Of a stretch of 64,000 nucleotides of DNA, positions 34,302-43,879 are shown in pieces. The notes beneath the pieces are model-generated. The model worked only from the letters and a program-made list of their open reading frames with translations, was not told the DNA's origin and made no database searches. Each line of letters starts with the position of its first letter. The first letter of the stretch is position 1. Origin of the DNA: CAZEJS01 sp964512645 (GTDB lineage: Bacteria; Actinomycetota; Geothermincolia; Fen-727; Anoxymicrobiaceae); contig CAZEJS010000007.1 of NCBI GenBank assembly GCA_964512645.1, positions 30,336-94,335 of the forward strand, written 5' to 3'. The position numbers and the translations under genes are program-made.

Positions 34302-36287
34302 CTAATCGCCCACGCTCGGCTGGATCTCGCCCTGGGGCGGCAGGTTGAACAGCCGCTCGAAGATGCGGCGGGCCACCGGCGCGGCCGTCTCGCCGCCGTG
34401 TCCGCCCTGCTCGATGGCCACCGCCACGACGTACTTCGGGTCACCGGCGGGGGCGAACCCGACGAACCATGCCGTCGACTGCTTTCCCGCGATCTCGCTG
34501 GTGCCCGTCTTGCCGGCAACGGGTATCTGCGCCACGGGAAACCCCTGGAAGGTGGCCGCGGCGGTGCCTTTGCCCTGGACCACCCCGGTGAGCGCCTGGA
34601 CGACCCCCGAGAGCATCTGCGGGTTCAACGAGATCTCCGCCGACGTCTCCACTTCCGCCTTGCCGGTGACCCTGCCGTCATCGTCCCGCAACTGCCTCAT
34701 AACGTGCGGCCTCACGAACTTCCCGCCGTTTGCCAGGCCGGCGTACAGGTAGGCGATCTGCAGCGGGGTGGTCAGGATGTCGCCCTGGCCGATAGCCATG
34801 TTGACGGTGTCGCCCGGGTACCAGGTCTGGTAGTCGGGATTGTCCCTGTTGAACTCCTTTTTCCATTCCGGGTTGGGGATCCGGCCGTTCATCTCGCTGG
34901 TGAGGTCTATGCCCGTCTTGTGGCCGAGCTGGAACTCGCGCGCCCATTCCCACAGCGGCCTGCCCTGGCCTGTTCCCTGCCTCGCGTAGAACTGGTACCC
35001 GATGGTGTAGAAAACGATGTCGCAGGACTGAACTATGCCGTTGAACAGGTCCAGCCTGTGGTGCGTGCTCCAGCAGTATTTCGGGTAATCCTTGAAGGCG
35101 CCGGCGGTGAAGACGTGGTTGCACTCGAACGGCGAGTTCAGCAGGACCATCTGGTCCTCCAGCGCGCCCAGCGCGGTAACCACCTTGAAGGTGGACCCCG
35201 GTGGCAGTTCGCTCATTATCGCGCGGTTGTTCATCGGAAACTGGTTCTTGGGGTCGTTGAGGGCCTTCCAGTCCTTCTCGCTAATCCCGCCGACGAAATC
35301 GTTGAGGTTGAAGGTCGGGTAGCTGCTCATCGCGATGATCTCCCCGTTCCGGGGGTCCATCACCACCGCCGCCGCTCCCGTGGCCTGGTACTTGCTCGGG
35401 CTTTCAGGGTCCTGCCTCGCCCGTGCCGCGTCGACCCCTGTCTTGAGAGCGGCTTCTACGAGCGTCTGCACATCCAGGTCGATTGATGTGACCAGGTTCG
35501 CTCCGCTCCGTGCCTCCACCTTCGATATCTCGTTTATCGAGTTGCCGCTGGCGTCAACCTCGAGCTTCTTCTTTCCCACCTTGCCCCGGAGCTGCTCGTC
35601 GTAAGTCCTCTCGACGCCGGAGAGCCCGATCTGATCGCCGGCCTGGTAGCCCTTCTTCCTGCTCTCCTTCAGGATCTCCGGGCTGATCTCGCCGAGGTAG
35701 CCGACCACGTGCGCGGCCAGGCTCCCGTAAGGGTACTCGCGCACGGGCTGCGTATCCGCGATGACCCCCGGGAACTCCCTCTTGTGCTCGTCTATGTAGG
35801 TGATGTACTCCTCCCCCACGTCACTGGCTATCATCACGGCCCTCCTGTTGGGGGCCTGGGATTTCTCGATCTTGGTGGCTATCTCCTTCTCGCCGATGCC
35901 CAGCAGCTTCGAGAGGTGTCTGATGACCAGCGTCCGCTTTTCGCCCATCTCCGCGGGTATCACCGAGATCGTCAGCGCGGGCCTGTTCTTCACGATGACC
36001 CTGCCGTGGCGGTCCAGTATCTTGCCCCTGGGCGCCTCTATCGATATCTCGCGTATCCTGTTGCCCTCGGCCTTCTTGCGGTAGTCGTTTCCGCTGACGA
36101 TCTGCATGAACCACAGCCTCGCGAACAACACCGCGAACGCGGCGATGATGACGATGCCGAGTATCGCTATGCGCCGCTGCAGGTTCTCCTGCGCGGCGTC
36201 GGAGCGCTTGTACGACGTCTCGTCCGGCCTGAGCCTCAGGCCCGCCCTCTTCAGGAATCTCATGGAATCACCACCGCCCGCGCTCAC
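34302..36287 (-). CDS. mrdA: penicillin-binding protein 2
   Basis: 661 residues. One N-terminal anchor (IAILGIVIIAAFAVLFARLW), the dimerisation/pedestal domain (SIEAPRGKILDRHGRVIVK), then the transpeptidase domain with the active-site GSTFKV (SxxK), the SCD motif (QSCDIVFY, SxN-like) and GKTGTSEIAG (KTG). The start GTG 36287 overlaps the mreD stop (GTGA); ATG 36263 is an alternative. Crosslinks peptidoglycan in the elongasome. Confidence 0.96.
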   Translation of the reverse strand: MSAGGGDSMRFLKRAGLRLRPDETSYKRSDAAQENLQRRIAILGIVIIAAFAVLFARLWFMQIVSGNDYRKKAEGNRIREISIEAPRGKILDRHGRVIVKNRPALTISVIPAEMGEKRTLVIRHLSKLLGIGEKEIATKIEKSQAPNRRAVMIASDVGEEYITYIDEHKREFPGVIADTQPVREYPYGSLAAHVVGYLGEISPEILKESRKKGYQAGDQIGLSGVERTYDEQLRGKVGKKKLEVDASGNSINEISKVEARSGANLVTSIDLDVQTLVEAALKTGVDAARARQDPESPSKYQATGAAAVVMDPRNGEIIAMSSYPTFNLNDFVGGISEKDWKALNDPKNQFPMNNRAIMSELPPGSTFKVVTALGALEDQMVLLNSPFECNHVFTAGAFKDYPKYCWSTHHRLDLFNGIVQSCDIVFYTIGYQFYARQGTGQGRPLWEWAREFQLGHKTGIDLTSEMNGRIPNPEWKKEFNRDNPDYQTWYPGDTVNMAIGQGDILTTPLQIAYLYAGLANGGKFVRPHVMRQLRDDDGRVTGKAEVETSAEISLNPQMLSGVVQALTGVVQGKGTAAATFQGFPVAQIPVAGKTGTSEIAGKQSTAWFVGFAPAGDPKYVVAVAIEQGGHGGETAAPVARRIFERLFNLPPQGEIQPSVGD

Positions 36288-36808
36288 GTCCTGCCGGGCT
36301 TCGACAGCACGGAGGACTCCTCCTTCTGCGGGAACTTGAACCTGCGCATGAACGGGTACACGACCAGAACGGCAAGGACGTTGTAGAGCGAGGCGGCAAA
36401 CACCGCGCCAAGCCTGAACGGGGGCAGCGGCTCCTGCCCGAGCATCACCAGCACTCCCTGGTGCATGGACATCTCGAAGATGGTCGCCAGGAACACCAGG
36501 GCCACCGGCAGCAGAATGGAATACGTCATGAAGAAATCCTTCATCATGCCCGCGATGAACGCCGCCAGCGTCTTCGTCAGCGCGCTCATGCCCATGACGG
36601 AGGGGCTGGCTATTCCCTGGAGCATGCCGCCGGCGAAGCCCACCACGGCGCCGGCAACGGGGCCCTCCTGTACGGCTACCACCACGGCCACGACCAGGAG
36701 CAGGTCCGGCTGGACGCCGAACAGCTTGAACTGCGGGAACACCGCGATCTGGAGCACGAACGCCAGAACAACGGCGAGTCCTATGAAGATCTCCCTGTTC
36801 CTGCTCAC
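36284..36808 (-). CDS. mreD: rod-shape protein MreD
   Basis: 174 residues with five hydrophobic segments (EIFIGLAVVLAFVLQIAVFP, LLLVVAVVVAVQEGPVAGAV, ILLPVALVFLATIFEMSM and the C-terminal LGAVFAASLYNVLAVLVVYP). Links MreBC to the PBP2/RodA synthase. GTG 36808 overlaps the MreC stop (GTGA). A longer open frame runs upstream but overlaps mreC entirely. Confidence 0.93.
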   Translation of the reverse strand: MSRNREIFIGLAVVLAFVLQIAVFPQFKLFGVQPDLLLVVAVVVAVQEGPVAGAVVGFAGGMLQGIASPSVMGMSALTKTLAAFIAGMMKDFFMTYSILLPVALVFLATIFEMSMHQGVLVMLGQEPLPPFRLGAVFAASLYNVLAVLVVYPFMRRFKFPQKEESSVLSKPGRT

Positions 36809-37662
36809 TGGGCCTCTCTGAGAATAGTCGATTCCGGTTCGGGCGTAATAATGATCAACACCTGGTTGAGCTTGGAGAACCTGACGAAAGGCTTGACCTC
36901 GACGTACCTGGTCATGCCCCCCGAGCGCTTGATGATCCTGCTGATCCTGCCCACGGCGATGCCGGCCGGGCAGGTGCCCCCCAGGCCGCTGGTCTCCATG
37001 ATGTCGCCCGTCTTGAGATCGGCGTCTTCCTTCATCGGGGTGAAGCGGATCGTCTCGGCGTTCTTCCCGTCCACTATCCCCGTCTCCCTGGAGCGCTGTG
37101 CCCTGGTACCGATGGACGAGCGCGAGTCGGTGATGAGCTGGACGACGGCGCTGCGGGACCCCACGGATATGACCCTGCCCACCAGCCCGGCGTCGGTCAC
37201 GACGGACATGTACTTCTTGACGCCGCTGGAGCCCCCGCGGTTTATGATCATGATCCGCTCCCAGTTGTTTGGAGACTGGGCTACGATCTCCGCTCCGACC
37301 GTCTCGAGCTCCACCTGGCTTTCGCTGAACTTCAGCAGGCGCTTCAGCTCCTGGACCTCCAGTTCCAGTTCCTTGGCGTCTATCTGCTTCTTTCGCAGAT
37401 CGGCCACCTGTCTCTGCAGGTCGGCATTGTCCCTCGAGAGCGTCGGCAGGTGGAACACGTTTATCACCCCGTCCTTGATGGGGCGGAAGATCTTCGCGAA
37501 GACGTTGGAGACCGGCGAGACAAGGTCCAGGAAGAAGTTCTGTACCTTGTGCAGCGGGCCCTGGTCGCTCTCGCGTACGTAGAATGTAACCACCGCAACG
37601 CACACGATGATTATTATTATGAGGATGAGGCGGTTCCTGTTGCTTCTGGGCGCGGCTGGCAT
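36805..37662 (-). CDS. mreC: rod-shape-determining protein MreC
   Basis: 285 residues. A single N-terminal anchor (RLILIIIIIVCVAVVTFYVR), a coiled coil (LQRQVADLRKKQIDAKELEL) and a beta-rich periplasmic/external domain (VVTDAGLVGRVISVGSRSA, SGLGGTCPAGIAVGRIS) match MreC. A scaffold for PBP2 outside the membrane. Overlaps mreD by 4 bp. Confidence 0.95.
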   Translation of the reverse strand: MPAAPRSNRNRLILIIIIIVCVAVVTFYVRESDQGPLHKVQNFFLDLVSPVSNVFAKIFRPIKDGVINVFHLPTLSRDNADLQRQVADLRKKQIDAKELELEVQELKRLLKFSESQVELETVGAEIVAQSPNNWERIMIINRGGSSGVKKYMSVVTDAGLVGRVISVGSRSAVVQLITDSRSSIGTRAQRSRETGIVDGKNAETIRFTPMKEDADLKTGDIMETSGLGGTCPAGIAVGRISRIIKRSGGMTRYVEVKPFVRFSKLNQVLIIITPEPESTILREAQ

Positions 37663-37679
37663 GGCTTATCGGCGGGCCC

Positions 37680-38732
37680 TTACTGGCCCGCGGACGAAAT
37701 CAGCACCTTCTTCATGATGTCGAACTCCTCCAGGCACTTGCCCGAGCCCATGGCCACGCACAGCAGTGGATCCTTGGCGATGTGGACGGGCATGCCCGTC
37801 TCGTTGCGGATGCGCTCTTCCAGTCCCCTGAGGAGCGCCCCGCCTCCCGCAAGGATGATCCCTTCGTCCATGATGTCGCTCGCCAGTTCGGGGGGGGTCC
37901 TGTCCAGCGCGTCCTTCACCGTCTGGACTACCTGGCTCACGGGCTCCTCGATCGACTGACCGACCTCGTCAGCGGTGACGACAACCGTCTTGGGGAGCCC
38001 CGAGGCGAGGTCCCTCCCCTTGATCTCGTCTTCGAGCTCGTCATCCGCGACCATCTCGAACGCGGACCCTATCTTGAGCTTCAGCGCCTCGGCGGTACGC
38101 TCCCCGATCATCAGCTGGTAGTCTCGCTTGATGTAGTTGATGATCGCCTCGTCCATCTCGTCTCCGCCGACCCTGAGGGACTGGCTGGTGACGATGCCCC
38201 CCAGGGAGATGACGGCCACCTCGGTCGTTCCTCCACCAATATCGACGACCATGTTCCCGATTGGTTCATGTATCGGCAGCCCGGCGCCGATGGCGGCCGC
38301 CATCGGCTCCTCGATGATGAAAGCCGCGCGGGCGCCGGCCTGGATGGTGGCCTCCTCGACGGCCCTCTGCTCGACGCCGGTGATGCCGCTCGGCACGGCC
38401 ACAACCACACGCGGCCTCGCCAGGGAACGGCGCTGGTGCACCTTCTGGATGAAGTAGCGGAGCATCTTCTCGGTGACGTCGAAATCGGCGATGACCCCGT
38501 CCTTCAGAGGCCGGATGGCCACTATGTGGGCGGGGGTTCGCCCCACCATCCTCTTGGCCTCCTCGCCGACGGCGATAATGGCGTTGGTGATCGTGTTGAC
38601 CGCGACGACCGAGGGCTCGTTGAGGACGATGCCCTCGCCCTTCACGTACACGAGGGTGTTGGCGGTCCCCAGGTCAACGGCCATGTCCTTGCCGAAAGAC
38701 CCGGCCCCCAGCATCCTGGATATAAACGACAA
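37680..38732 (-). CDS. mreB: rod-shape-determining actin homologue MreB
   Basis: 350 residues. KDMAVDLGTANTLVYVKGEG is phosphate loop 1, VVDIGGGTTEVAVISLGGIV phosphate loop 2 and GIILAGGGALLRGLEERI the adenosine motif. Forms membrane-bound filaments guiding wall synthesis. The first codon is TTG (38732), 10 nt after GGAG; the next in-frame ATG (38714) lies inside the conserved MLGAGSFGKD start and has a weaker site. Its leader is the AT-rich 38790-38885. Confidence 0.95.
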   Translation of the reverse strand: MSFISRMLGAGSFGKDMAVDLGTANTLVYVKGEGIVLNEPSVVAVNTITNAIIAVGEEAKRMVGRTPAHIVAIRPLKDGVIADFDVTEKMLRYFIQKVHQRRSLARPRVVVAVPSGITGVEQRAVEEATIQAGARAAFIIEEPMAAAIGAGLPIHEPIGNMVVDIGGGTTEVAVISLGGIVTSQSLRVGGDEMDEAIINYIKRDYQLMIGERTAEALKLKIGSAFEMVADDELEDEIKGRDLASGLPKTVVVTADEVGQSIEEPVSQVVQTVKDALDRTPPELASDIMDEGIILAGGGALLRGLEERIRNETGMPVHIAKDPLLCVAMGSGKCLEEFDIMKKVLISSAGQ

Positions 38733-38789
38733 ACCGGGTAATCTCCTGTCCCGTCCGCGCGGCCGTTGCCGCGCGCCTGCGGCTGCTTC

Positions 38790-38885
38790 GATTCAAACAC
38801 TGATTATGCACATATGGCAGCCTAAGTCACTCGCTCATATTAACACAATTATACTATATTAACGATACATTACATATTCAACAAG
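38790..38885 (-). promoter_or_regulatory. AT-rich mreB leader/promoter region
   Basis: A roughly 95-bp patch of very high AT content in otherwise GC-rich DNA, between ndk and mreB. On the minus strand it holds TATAAT (38848-38853) about 115 bp before the mreB start, with several TTAATAT-like runs, but no good -35 at 17 bp. A promoter or binding site for a nucleoid/cell-cycle protein is likely. Confidence 0.45.
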
Positions 38886-38907
38886 CGCCGGGACGTCGGA
38901 CGCACGG

Positions 38908-39324
38908 TCAACGGCCGCTTTCCGGGAAGAAGAGCTCGATCTCCCTCGCGGCGCTGTTCGCCGAATCGGACCCGTGCACCATGTTGTGGGTTACGCTGGT
39001 CGCGTACGCCCCCCGGATGGAACCCGGCGTGGCGTCGAGCGGGTTGGTCGCCCCCATCAGGAACCTCAAGTTCTCGATCGCGTTTTCACCCCTGATTATC
39101 GCCACCACGGACATTCCGCTGGTAATGTACTCGATCAGGTCGTCGTAGAAATCTTTGCCCTTGTGCTCGCCGTAATGCTTCTCCGCGAGCGCCCGGTCGA
39201 TGGTTACACCTTCGATGCGGTCGATCTTGTATCCCTTGCGCTCCACCCGCGTGAGTATTTCGCCGACGAGCCCCCTGGATACGCCGTCGGGCTTGATTAT
39301 GAGCAGCGTGCTCTCCACTCCCAT
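38908..39324 (-). CDS. ndk: nucleoside diphosphate kinase
   Basis: 138 residues. LLIIKPDGVSRGLVGEI, MGATNPLDATPGSIRGAY and the phospho-His motif HNMVHGSDSANSA are all present. Transfers the gamma phosphate among NTPs. Nine bp after folC. Confidence 0.97.
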   Translation of the reverse strand: MGVESTLLIIKPDGVSRGLVGEILTRVERKGYKIDRIEGVTIDRALAEKHYGEHKGKDFYDDLIEYITSGMSVVAIIRGENAIENLRFLMGATNPLDATPGSIRGAYATSVTHNMVHGSDSANSAAREIELFFPESGR

Positions 39325-39333
39325 GTTTCCCCC

Positions 39334-40674
39334 TTACCTTTCCTGCCTCATCTCGCGCCCGGCCTTCTGCCGTTTGAAGAAAATGCGCGCCTCCGAGACC
39401 GTGAAGAGCGATCCGGTTACGCAGACCATCCCCTGTCTTCCCGCCAGCGAAATTGCTTTCTTCAACGCCCGGGGAAACTCCTGCTCGACCAGGTGTTCTA
39501 TCCTCTCCATCCTGCAGTAGCTCGCCAGCCTGCCGGCGGACACCGAGCGCTCGTTCCTGTTCTCGGTGAGGACCAGCTCGTCGGCGACCTTCCCGAGTAT
39601 CCTGAGCATGCCCCGGGCGTCCTTGTCGGCGAGGATAGAGGCGACCACGACCAGGCGGTCGTAGTCGAACTCGGTGGCGAGCGCGCTGGCGAGCCGGTCC
39701 ATCCCCAGCACGTTGTGCGCCCCGTCGGCGACCACCAGCGGCCTCTCCGAAAGGATGTCCAGCCTCCCCGGGACGGCGCTGGTTTCCAGCGCCCGCCTGA
39801 ACGCCGCCTCGTCGGTCCTCTGCCTGGGATCCGTGTAGACCTGGCATGCCGCGATCGCGCACGCGGCGTTGATCGCCTGGTGCTTGCCCAGCAGGGGGAG
39901 CTTGATGTCCTTGAACTCCCTGCCCTCGATGCCCCTGACGGAAATGAACTGCGCCGGAGGCTCCCCGCTCACGCGGTAAGGCAACTGGTAGTCAAGCCGG
40001 AAATCCCTGCCGAAGACTTTCATCTCCGCCCCTGCCTCGTGGCACTTCTCGGACAGAATCATCAGAATTTCACGGGCGACCTCGGCGGTTATGACCAGGG
40101 CGCCCTCGTTTATGATGCCGGCCTTCTCCACCGCTATCTTTTCGCGGGTGTCCCCCAGTTCGTTCACGTGGTCCAGCTCGACGTTCGTTATGACCGCCAC
40201 CTCTGAATCGACCACATTGGTGGAATCCCACCTGCCGCCCATTCCCACCTCGAGCACCGCGACGTCCACCCTCTCCTGCCGGAAGTAGTAGTAAGCCATC
40301 GCGGTCAGAAGTTCGAAATACGTCAAACGCTCCCCGAGCGCACGCTCGGCCTCCTCGACGAGCGGGGCTATCTCGGTCATCACCTCGCCGAACCTGGTGG
40401 CGGTTATGAGCTTCCCGCCGATGGAGATGCGCTCCCTCACGGTCTCCAGGTGCGGGGAGGTAAACAGCCCCGCGTGGAATCCGCACGCCCGGAGGATGGA
40501 CGCGGCCATGCCGGAGACGCTTGTCTTGCCGTTGGTTCCGGTGACCTGGATGGAGTCGAACTCGTCCTGCGGCCTGCCCATCAGCTCGCACACCGCGGTA
40601 ATCCTGTCCAGGGTGGGCTTCATTCCCAGCACCACCCTGCTGTCCAGGTAATCCACCGCCTCGGAGTATTTCAA
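39334..40674 (-). CDS. folC: folylpolyglutamate/dihydrofolate synthase
   Basis: 446 residues. The P-loop VTGTNGKTSVSGMAAS, the substrate block LFTSPHLETVRERISIGG and AVLEVGMGGRWDSTNVVDSE fit FolC; HNVLGMDRLASAL and the C-terminal domain follow. It adds glutamates to folates. Between valS and ndk, an arrangement common in actinobacteria. Confidence 0.96.
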   Translation of the reverse strand: MKYSEAVDYLDSRVVLGMKPTLDRITAVCELMGRPQDEFDSIQVTGTNGKTSVSGMAASILRACGFHAGLFTSPHLETVRERISIGGKLITATRFGEVMTEIAPLVEEAERALGERLTYFELLTAMAYYYFRQERVDVAVLEVGMGGRWDSTNVVDSEVAVITNVELDHVNELGDTREKIAVEKAGIINEGALVITAEVAREILMILSEKCHEAGAEMKVFGRDFRLDYQLPYRVSGEPPAQFISVRGIEGREFKDIKLPLLGKHQAINAACAIAACQVYTDPRQRTDEAAFRRALETSAVPGRLDILSERPLVVADGAHNVLGMDRLASALATEFDYDRLVVVASILADKDARGMLRILGKVADELVLTENRNERSVSAGRLASYCRMERIEHLVEQEFPRALKKAISLAGRQGMVCVTGSLFTVSEARIFFKRQKAGREMRQER

Positions 40675-40708
40675 TGCCTGCCCCCGCGCGCCGCCCGCCG
40701 GCGCTCCA

Positions 40709-43363
40709 TCATGCCTGGTCCTTCAGCGCCCTGACCTGCTCCTCGAGCCGTGCCCGCTTCTCCGTGAGCTCCCGCTGTTTCTCGCGCTCCTTCTCGACGA
40801 CCGCCGGGGGGGCCTTGGAGACGAACCCGGCGCTGGCGAGCTTGGCCACCGTCCGCTCGAGGTCCCGCTCGACCCCGGCCAGCCTGCGGGCCAGCCTGTC
40901 TATCTCCTCTCCGACGTCCACGCCGCTCGCCCAGGACAGGTACGCCTCCATCCCCCGGGCAACGACCCTCATCCCGAAACCACCCTCCGGGGGCGACACC
41001 GCGAAGTCCGCCTTTCCCAGCCCGGCCAGGACCGTGAGGTCACCCAGGCGTTCTTCGAGCACCCGCCTGACCTCGCCGTCCTCGCACACCAGCACCGCGT
41101 CGACCTTCCCCGAGGGCGGGATGGCGTGCTCGGAGCGCGCCGCCCTGATCCCCACGATCGCCGACTGGAGGATCTCGATATCGCGCTCGGCCTCCTCGTC
41201 CACCTGGTAGGCGTCCGCGCCGGGCCACGGCGCGACCATGATCGATTCGCCGGTCCCCGGAAGCCTCTGCCACAGTTCCTCGGTCACGAAAGGCATGTAC
41301 GGGTGGAGGAGCCTCAGCGCGCACTCGAGCACGGCGTGGCTGACGGCGCGCGCCGCGGCGGTCTCCCCGGGAGTGCCCCTGTAGAACCTCGCCTTGGCCA
41401 GCTCCAGGTACCAGTCGCAGAAGTCGCCCCAGAAGAACTGGTAGAGCGCCTTTCCGGCAACGCTGAAGTTGTAGGAGTCCATGCCCTCGTCAACCTTCGC
41501 CACCAGCCCGGCGAGCCTGCTTAGTATCCACCGGTCCGCCAGGTCCAGCTCCCCGGGGATGCCCGATGGCTCGAACCCCTCCAGGTTGCTGATCACCAGT
41601 CTCGCGGCGTTCCATATCTTGTTGACGAAGTTGCGGTTGCCCTCTATGCGCTCCTCGGCGAGGTTGATGTCGCGGCCGGGAACCGCGATGGACCCCAGGG
41701 TGAAGCGCAGCGCGTCGGTGCCGTAGACCTCGATCACGTCCAGCGGATCGATGACGTTGCCGCTGGACTTGGACATTTTCTTGCCCTCGAAGTCCCTCAC
41801 CAGGGCGGTCACGAAGACGTCCCGGAACGGCACGTCTCCCATGAACTTCAGCCCGAGCATTATCATCCGCGCTACCCAGAAGAAGATGATGTCGAAAGCG
41901 GTGGTGAGCACCGAGGTCGGGTAGAACCTCTCCAGGGTCGCCGTGGCCTCCGGCCAGCCCATGGTCGAGAAAGGCCACAGGCCGGAGGAGAACCAGGTGT
42001 CCAGCACGTCCTCGTCCTGGCGCAGGTCCGTGGAGCCGCAGGGGCAGGCCCGGGGCGGCTCGATTTCCACCACCTGCTCCCCGCAGGCGTCGCAGTACCA
42101 GACCGGTATCCGGTGGCCCCACCAGAGCTGCCTGGAGATGCACCAGTCCCGTATGTTCTCCATCCAATCGAAATAGACTTTCGCCCAGCGCTCCGGGGTG
42201 AACGCAATCCTGCCGTCGCGCACCGCCTCGATGGCCGGCCTGGCGAGCGGCTCCATCTTCACGAACCACTGGGTCGAGAGGTAAGGCTCCACCTCGGTGT
42301 GGCAGCGGTAGCAGTGGCCCACCGCGTGCGGGTGCTCCTCTTCCCTGACAAGCAGGCCCCGCGCGGCGAGGTCTCTGATCACGGCCTCGCGCGCCTCGTA
42401 CCTGTCCATTCCCTCGTACGCCCCCCCGTTCCGGTTGATGGTCCCGTCGGGATCGAAGATGTTCACCTGATCGAGGCCGTGCCGCAGCCCTATCTCGTAG
42501 TCGTTGGGGTCGTGCGCCGGGGTCACCTTGACCGCGCCGGTACCGAACGCCGGGTCCACGAAGCCGTCGGAGACAACGGGGATCCGCCGGCCGGTCAGCG
42601 GAAGGTCCAGCGTCCTGCTCGTCACGCCGGCGTACCTCTCGTCGGCCGGGTTAACGGCGACGGCGGTGTCGCCCAGCATCGTCTCCGGCCGCGTTGTGGC
42701 CACGACGACCTCGCCGGTGCCGTCGCTGTACGGGTAGCGTATGTACCACAGGCGGCCCGTCTTGTCCTCGTGCTCGACCTCTATGTCGGAAAGCGCGGTG
42801 TGGCACCTGACGCACCAGTTGATGATGTACTTGCCCCGGTAGATAAGGCCCTCGTCGTACAGCTCCTTGAAGACCGTGCGCACCGCGAGCGAGCACCCCT
42901 CGTCCATGGTGAAACGCTCGCGCTCCCAGTCGCAGGAGCACCCCAGGCGCTTGAGCTGGCGGATGATGGTCCCGCCGTACTCCTCCTTCCACTCCCACAC
43001 CCGCGCTACGAACGCTTCCCGTCCCATCCTGTGGCGGTCGGTGCCCTCCTCCTCTATGCGGCGTTCGACCACGTTCTGAGTGGCGATCCCCGCGTGGTCC
43101 GTGCCCGGCATCCAGAGCACCTCGTGACCCTGCATCCTGCGCCTGCGGGCGATGATGTCCTGCAGAGTATTGTTGAGCGCGTGGCCCATGTGGAGGACGC
43201 CGGTCACGTTGGGCGGCGGTATCACCTGCGAGAAAGGAGGCCTGTCCGCGGAAGGGTCGGCGTGAAAGTACCCCCGTTCCTCCCACACCGCGTACCAGCG
43301 GTCTTCCACCGCCGACGGGTCGTACCTGGACGGGAGCTCGAAATCCTTCTTGTCGTCGGGCAA
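40709..43363 (-). CDS. valS: valyl-tRNA synthetase
   Basis: 884 residues. Class I signature HMGHALNN (HIGH), the editing domain (RPETMLGDTAVAVNPAD), KKMSKSSGN (KMSKS), and the C-terminal coiled coil (EIDRLARRLAGVERDLERTV). The start is TTG at 43363, 9 nt after AAGGTGG. Downstream of the clpX region and upstream of folC. Confidence 0.97.
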   Translation of the reverse strand: MPDDKKDFELPSRYDPSAVEDRWYAVWEERGYFHADPSADRPPFSQVIPPPNVTGVLHMGHALNNTLQDIIARRRRMQGHEVLWMPGTDHAGIATQNVVERRIEEEGTDRHRMGREAFVARVWEWKEEYGGTIIRQLKRLGCSCDWERERFTMDEGCSLAVRTVFKELYDEGLIYRGKYIINWCVRCHTALSDIEVEHEDKTGRLWYIRYPYSDGTGEVVVATTRPETMLGDTAVAVNPADERYAGVTSRTLDLPLTGRRIPVVSDGFVDPAFGTGAVKVTPAHDPNDYEIGLRHGLDQVNIFDPDGTINRNGGAYEGMDRYEAREAVIRDLAARGLLVREEEHPHAVGHCYRCHTEVEPYLSTQWFVKMEPLARPAIEAVRDGRIAFTPERWAKVYFDWMENIRDWCISRQLWWGHRIPVWYCDACGEQVVEIEPPRACPCGSTDLRQDEDVLDTWFSSGLWPFSTMGWPEATATLERFYPTSVLTTAFDIIFFWVARMIMLGLKFMGDVPFRDVFVTALVRDFEGKKMSKSSGNVIDPLDVIEVYGTDALRFTLGSIAVPGRDINLAEERIEGNRNFVNKIWNAARLVISNLEGFEPSGIPGELDLADRWILSRLAGLVAKVDEGMDSYNFSVAGKALYQFFWGDFCDWYLELAKARFYRGTPGETAAARAVSHAVLECALRLLHPYMPFVTEELWQRLPGTGESIMVAPWPGADAYQVDEEAERDIEILQSAIVGIRAARSEHAIPPSGKVDAVLVCEDGEVRRVLEERLGDLTVLAGLGKADFAVSPPEGGFGMRVVARGMEAYLSWASGVDVGEEIDRLARRLAGVERDLERTVAKLASAGFVSKAPPAVVEKEREKQRELTEKRARLEEQVRALKDQA

Positions 43364-43477
43364 GCCTGTTCACCACCTTGGTCACGGACTGCCACAGATT
43401 CTACATTAACTCCGCGCGAGGGGGCACGGAGTGAGCGTCCCTGCCGGCGGGGTGCCGCCTCGCTGCGGCGGTTATGG

Positions 43478-43483
43478 TAGAAT
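43478..43483 (+). promoter_or_regulatory. extended -10 promoter
   Basis: TATGGTAGAAT contains TAGAAT (43478-43483) with a TG one base upstream, the extended -10 form; no -35. Lies 29 bp before the start of the small membrane protein. Confidence 0.4.
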
Positions 43484-43511
43484 CTCCCCTGTCTCGAGCG
43501 GAGGTCCCTGG

Positions 43512-43841
43512 ATGACTCTTTCGATCGTACTCATATGCTGCCTGCCGGCAGGTCTCATCCTGCTGGTCTTCCTGGCGATCGGCGCCGCGGCGGCAAGGAC
43601 CTACCGGACGGGAAGGCGCGCTCTCTCCGACTTCAAGCCGTACGTTGACGACCTGTCGAAACAGGCCTCCCGGGCGCAGCACCTCGCCTCGGGGTTCGCC
43701 GGCAGGACCGAAGGGGTCGCCAGGACCTTCGAGGAGATCGGAGGCCGGTGGGCTTTCATCACGAATACGATCTCCGAAACGGCCAACTCTCCGGCCGTGA
43801 GGTTCGCCGACCTGGCGGGAAGGTTCGCGAACAGGCGCTAG
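43512..43841 (+). CDS. small single-pass membrane protein
   Basis: 109 residues, unrecognised. MTLSIVLICCLPAGLILLVF plus LAIGAAAA forms one N-terminal membrane helix, followed by a soluble amphipathic part (RTYRTGRRALSDFKPYVDDL, ASRAQHLASGFAGR) and a repeated SPAVRFADLAG/RFANRR end. GGAGGT precedes ATG 43512. It lies on the opposite strand between valS and clpX. No function can be proposed. Confidence 0.65.
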   Translation: MTLSIVLICCLPAGLILLVFLAIGAAAARTYRTGRRALSDFKPYVDDLSKQASRAQHLASGFAGRTEGVARTFEEIGGRWAFITNTISETANSPAVRFADLAGRFANRR

Positions 43842-43879
43842 GCGCAGGCAAAGGCCCGGCGCGGAGCAAGGTCCGACCC

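Noticed and set aside
33447..35486. Plus-strand open frame of 679 codons opposite rodA and mrdA
   Set aside because: Complement of two clear housekeeping genes; biased composition without any motif.
36809..37603. N-terminal extension of the MreD frame
   Set aside because: It runs antisense-free but fully over mreC in another frame; GTG 36808 with the GTGA overlap gives the correct MreD.
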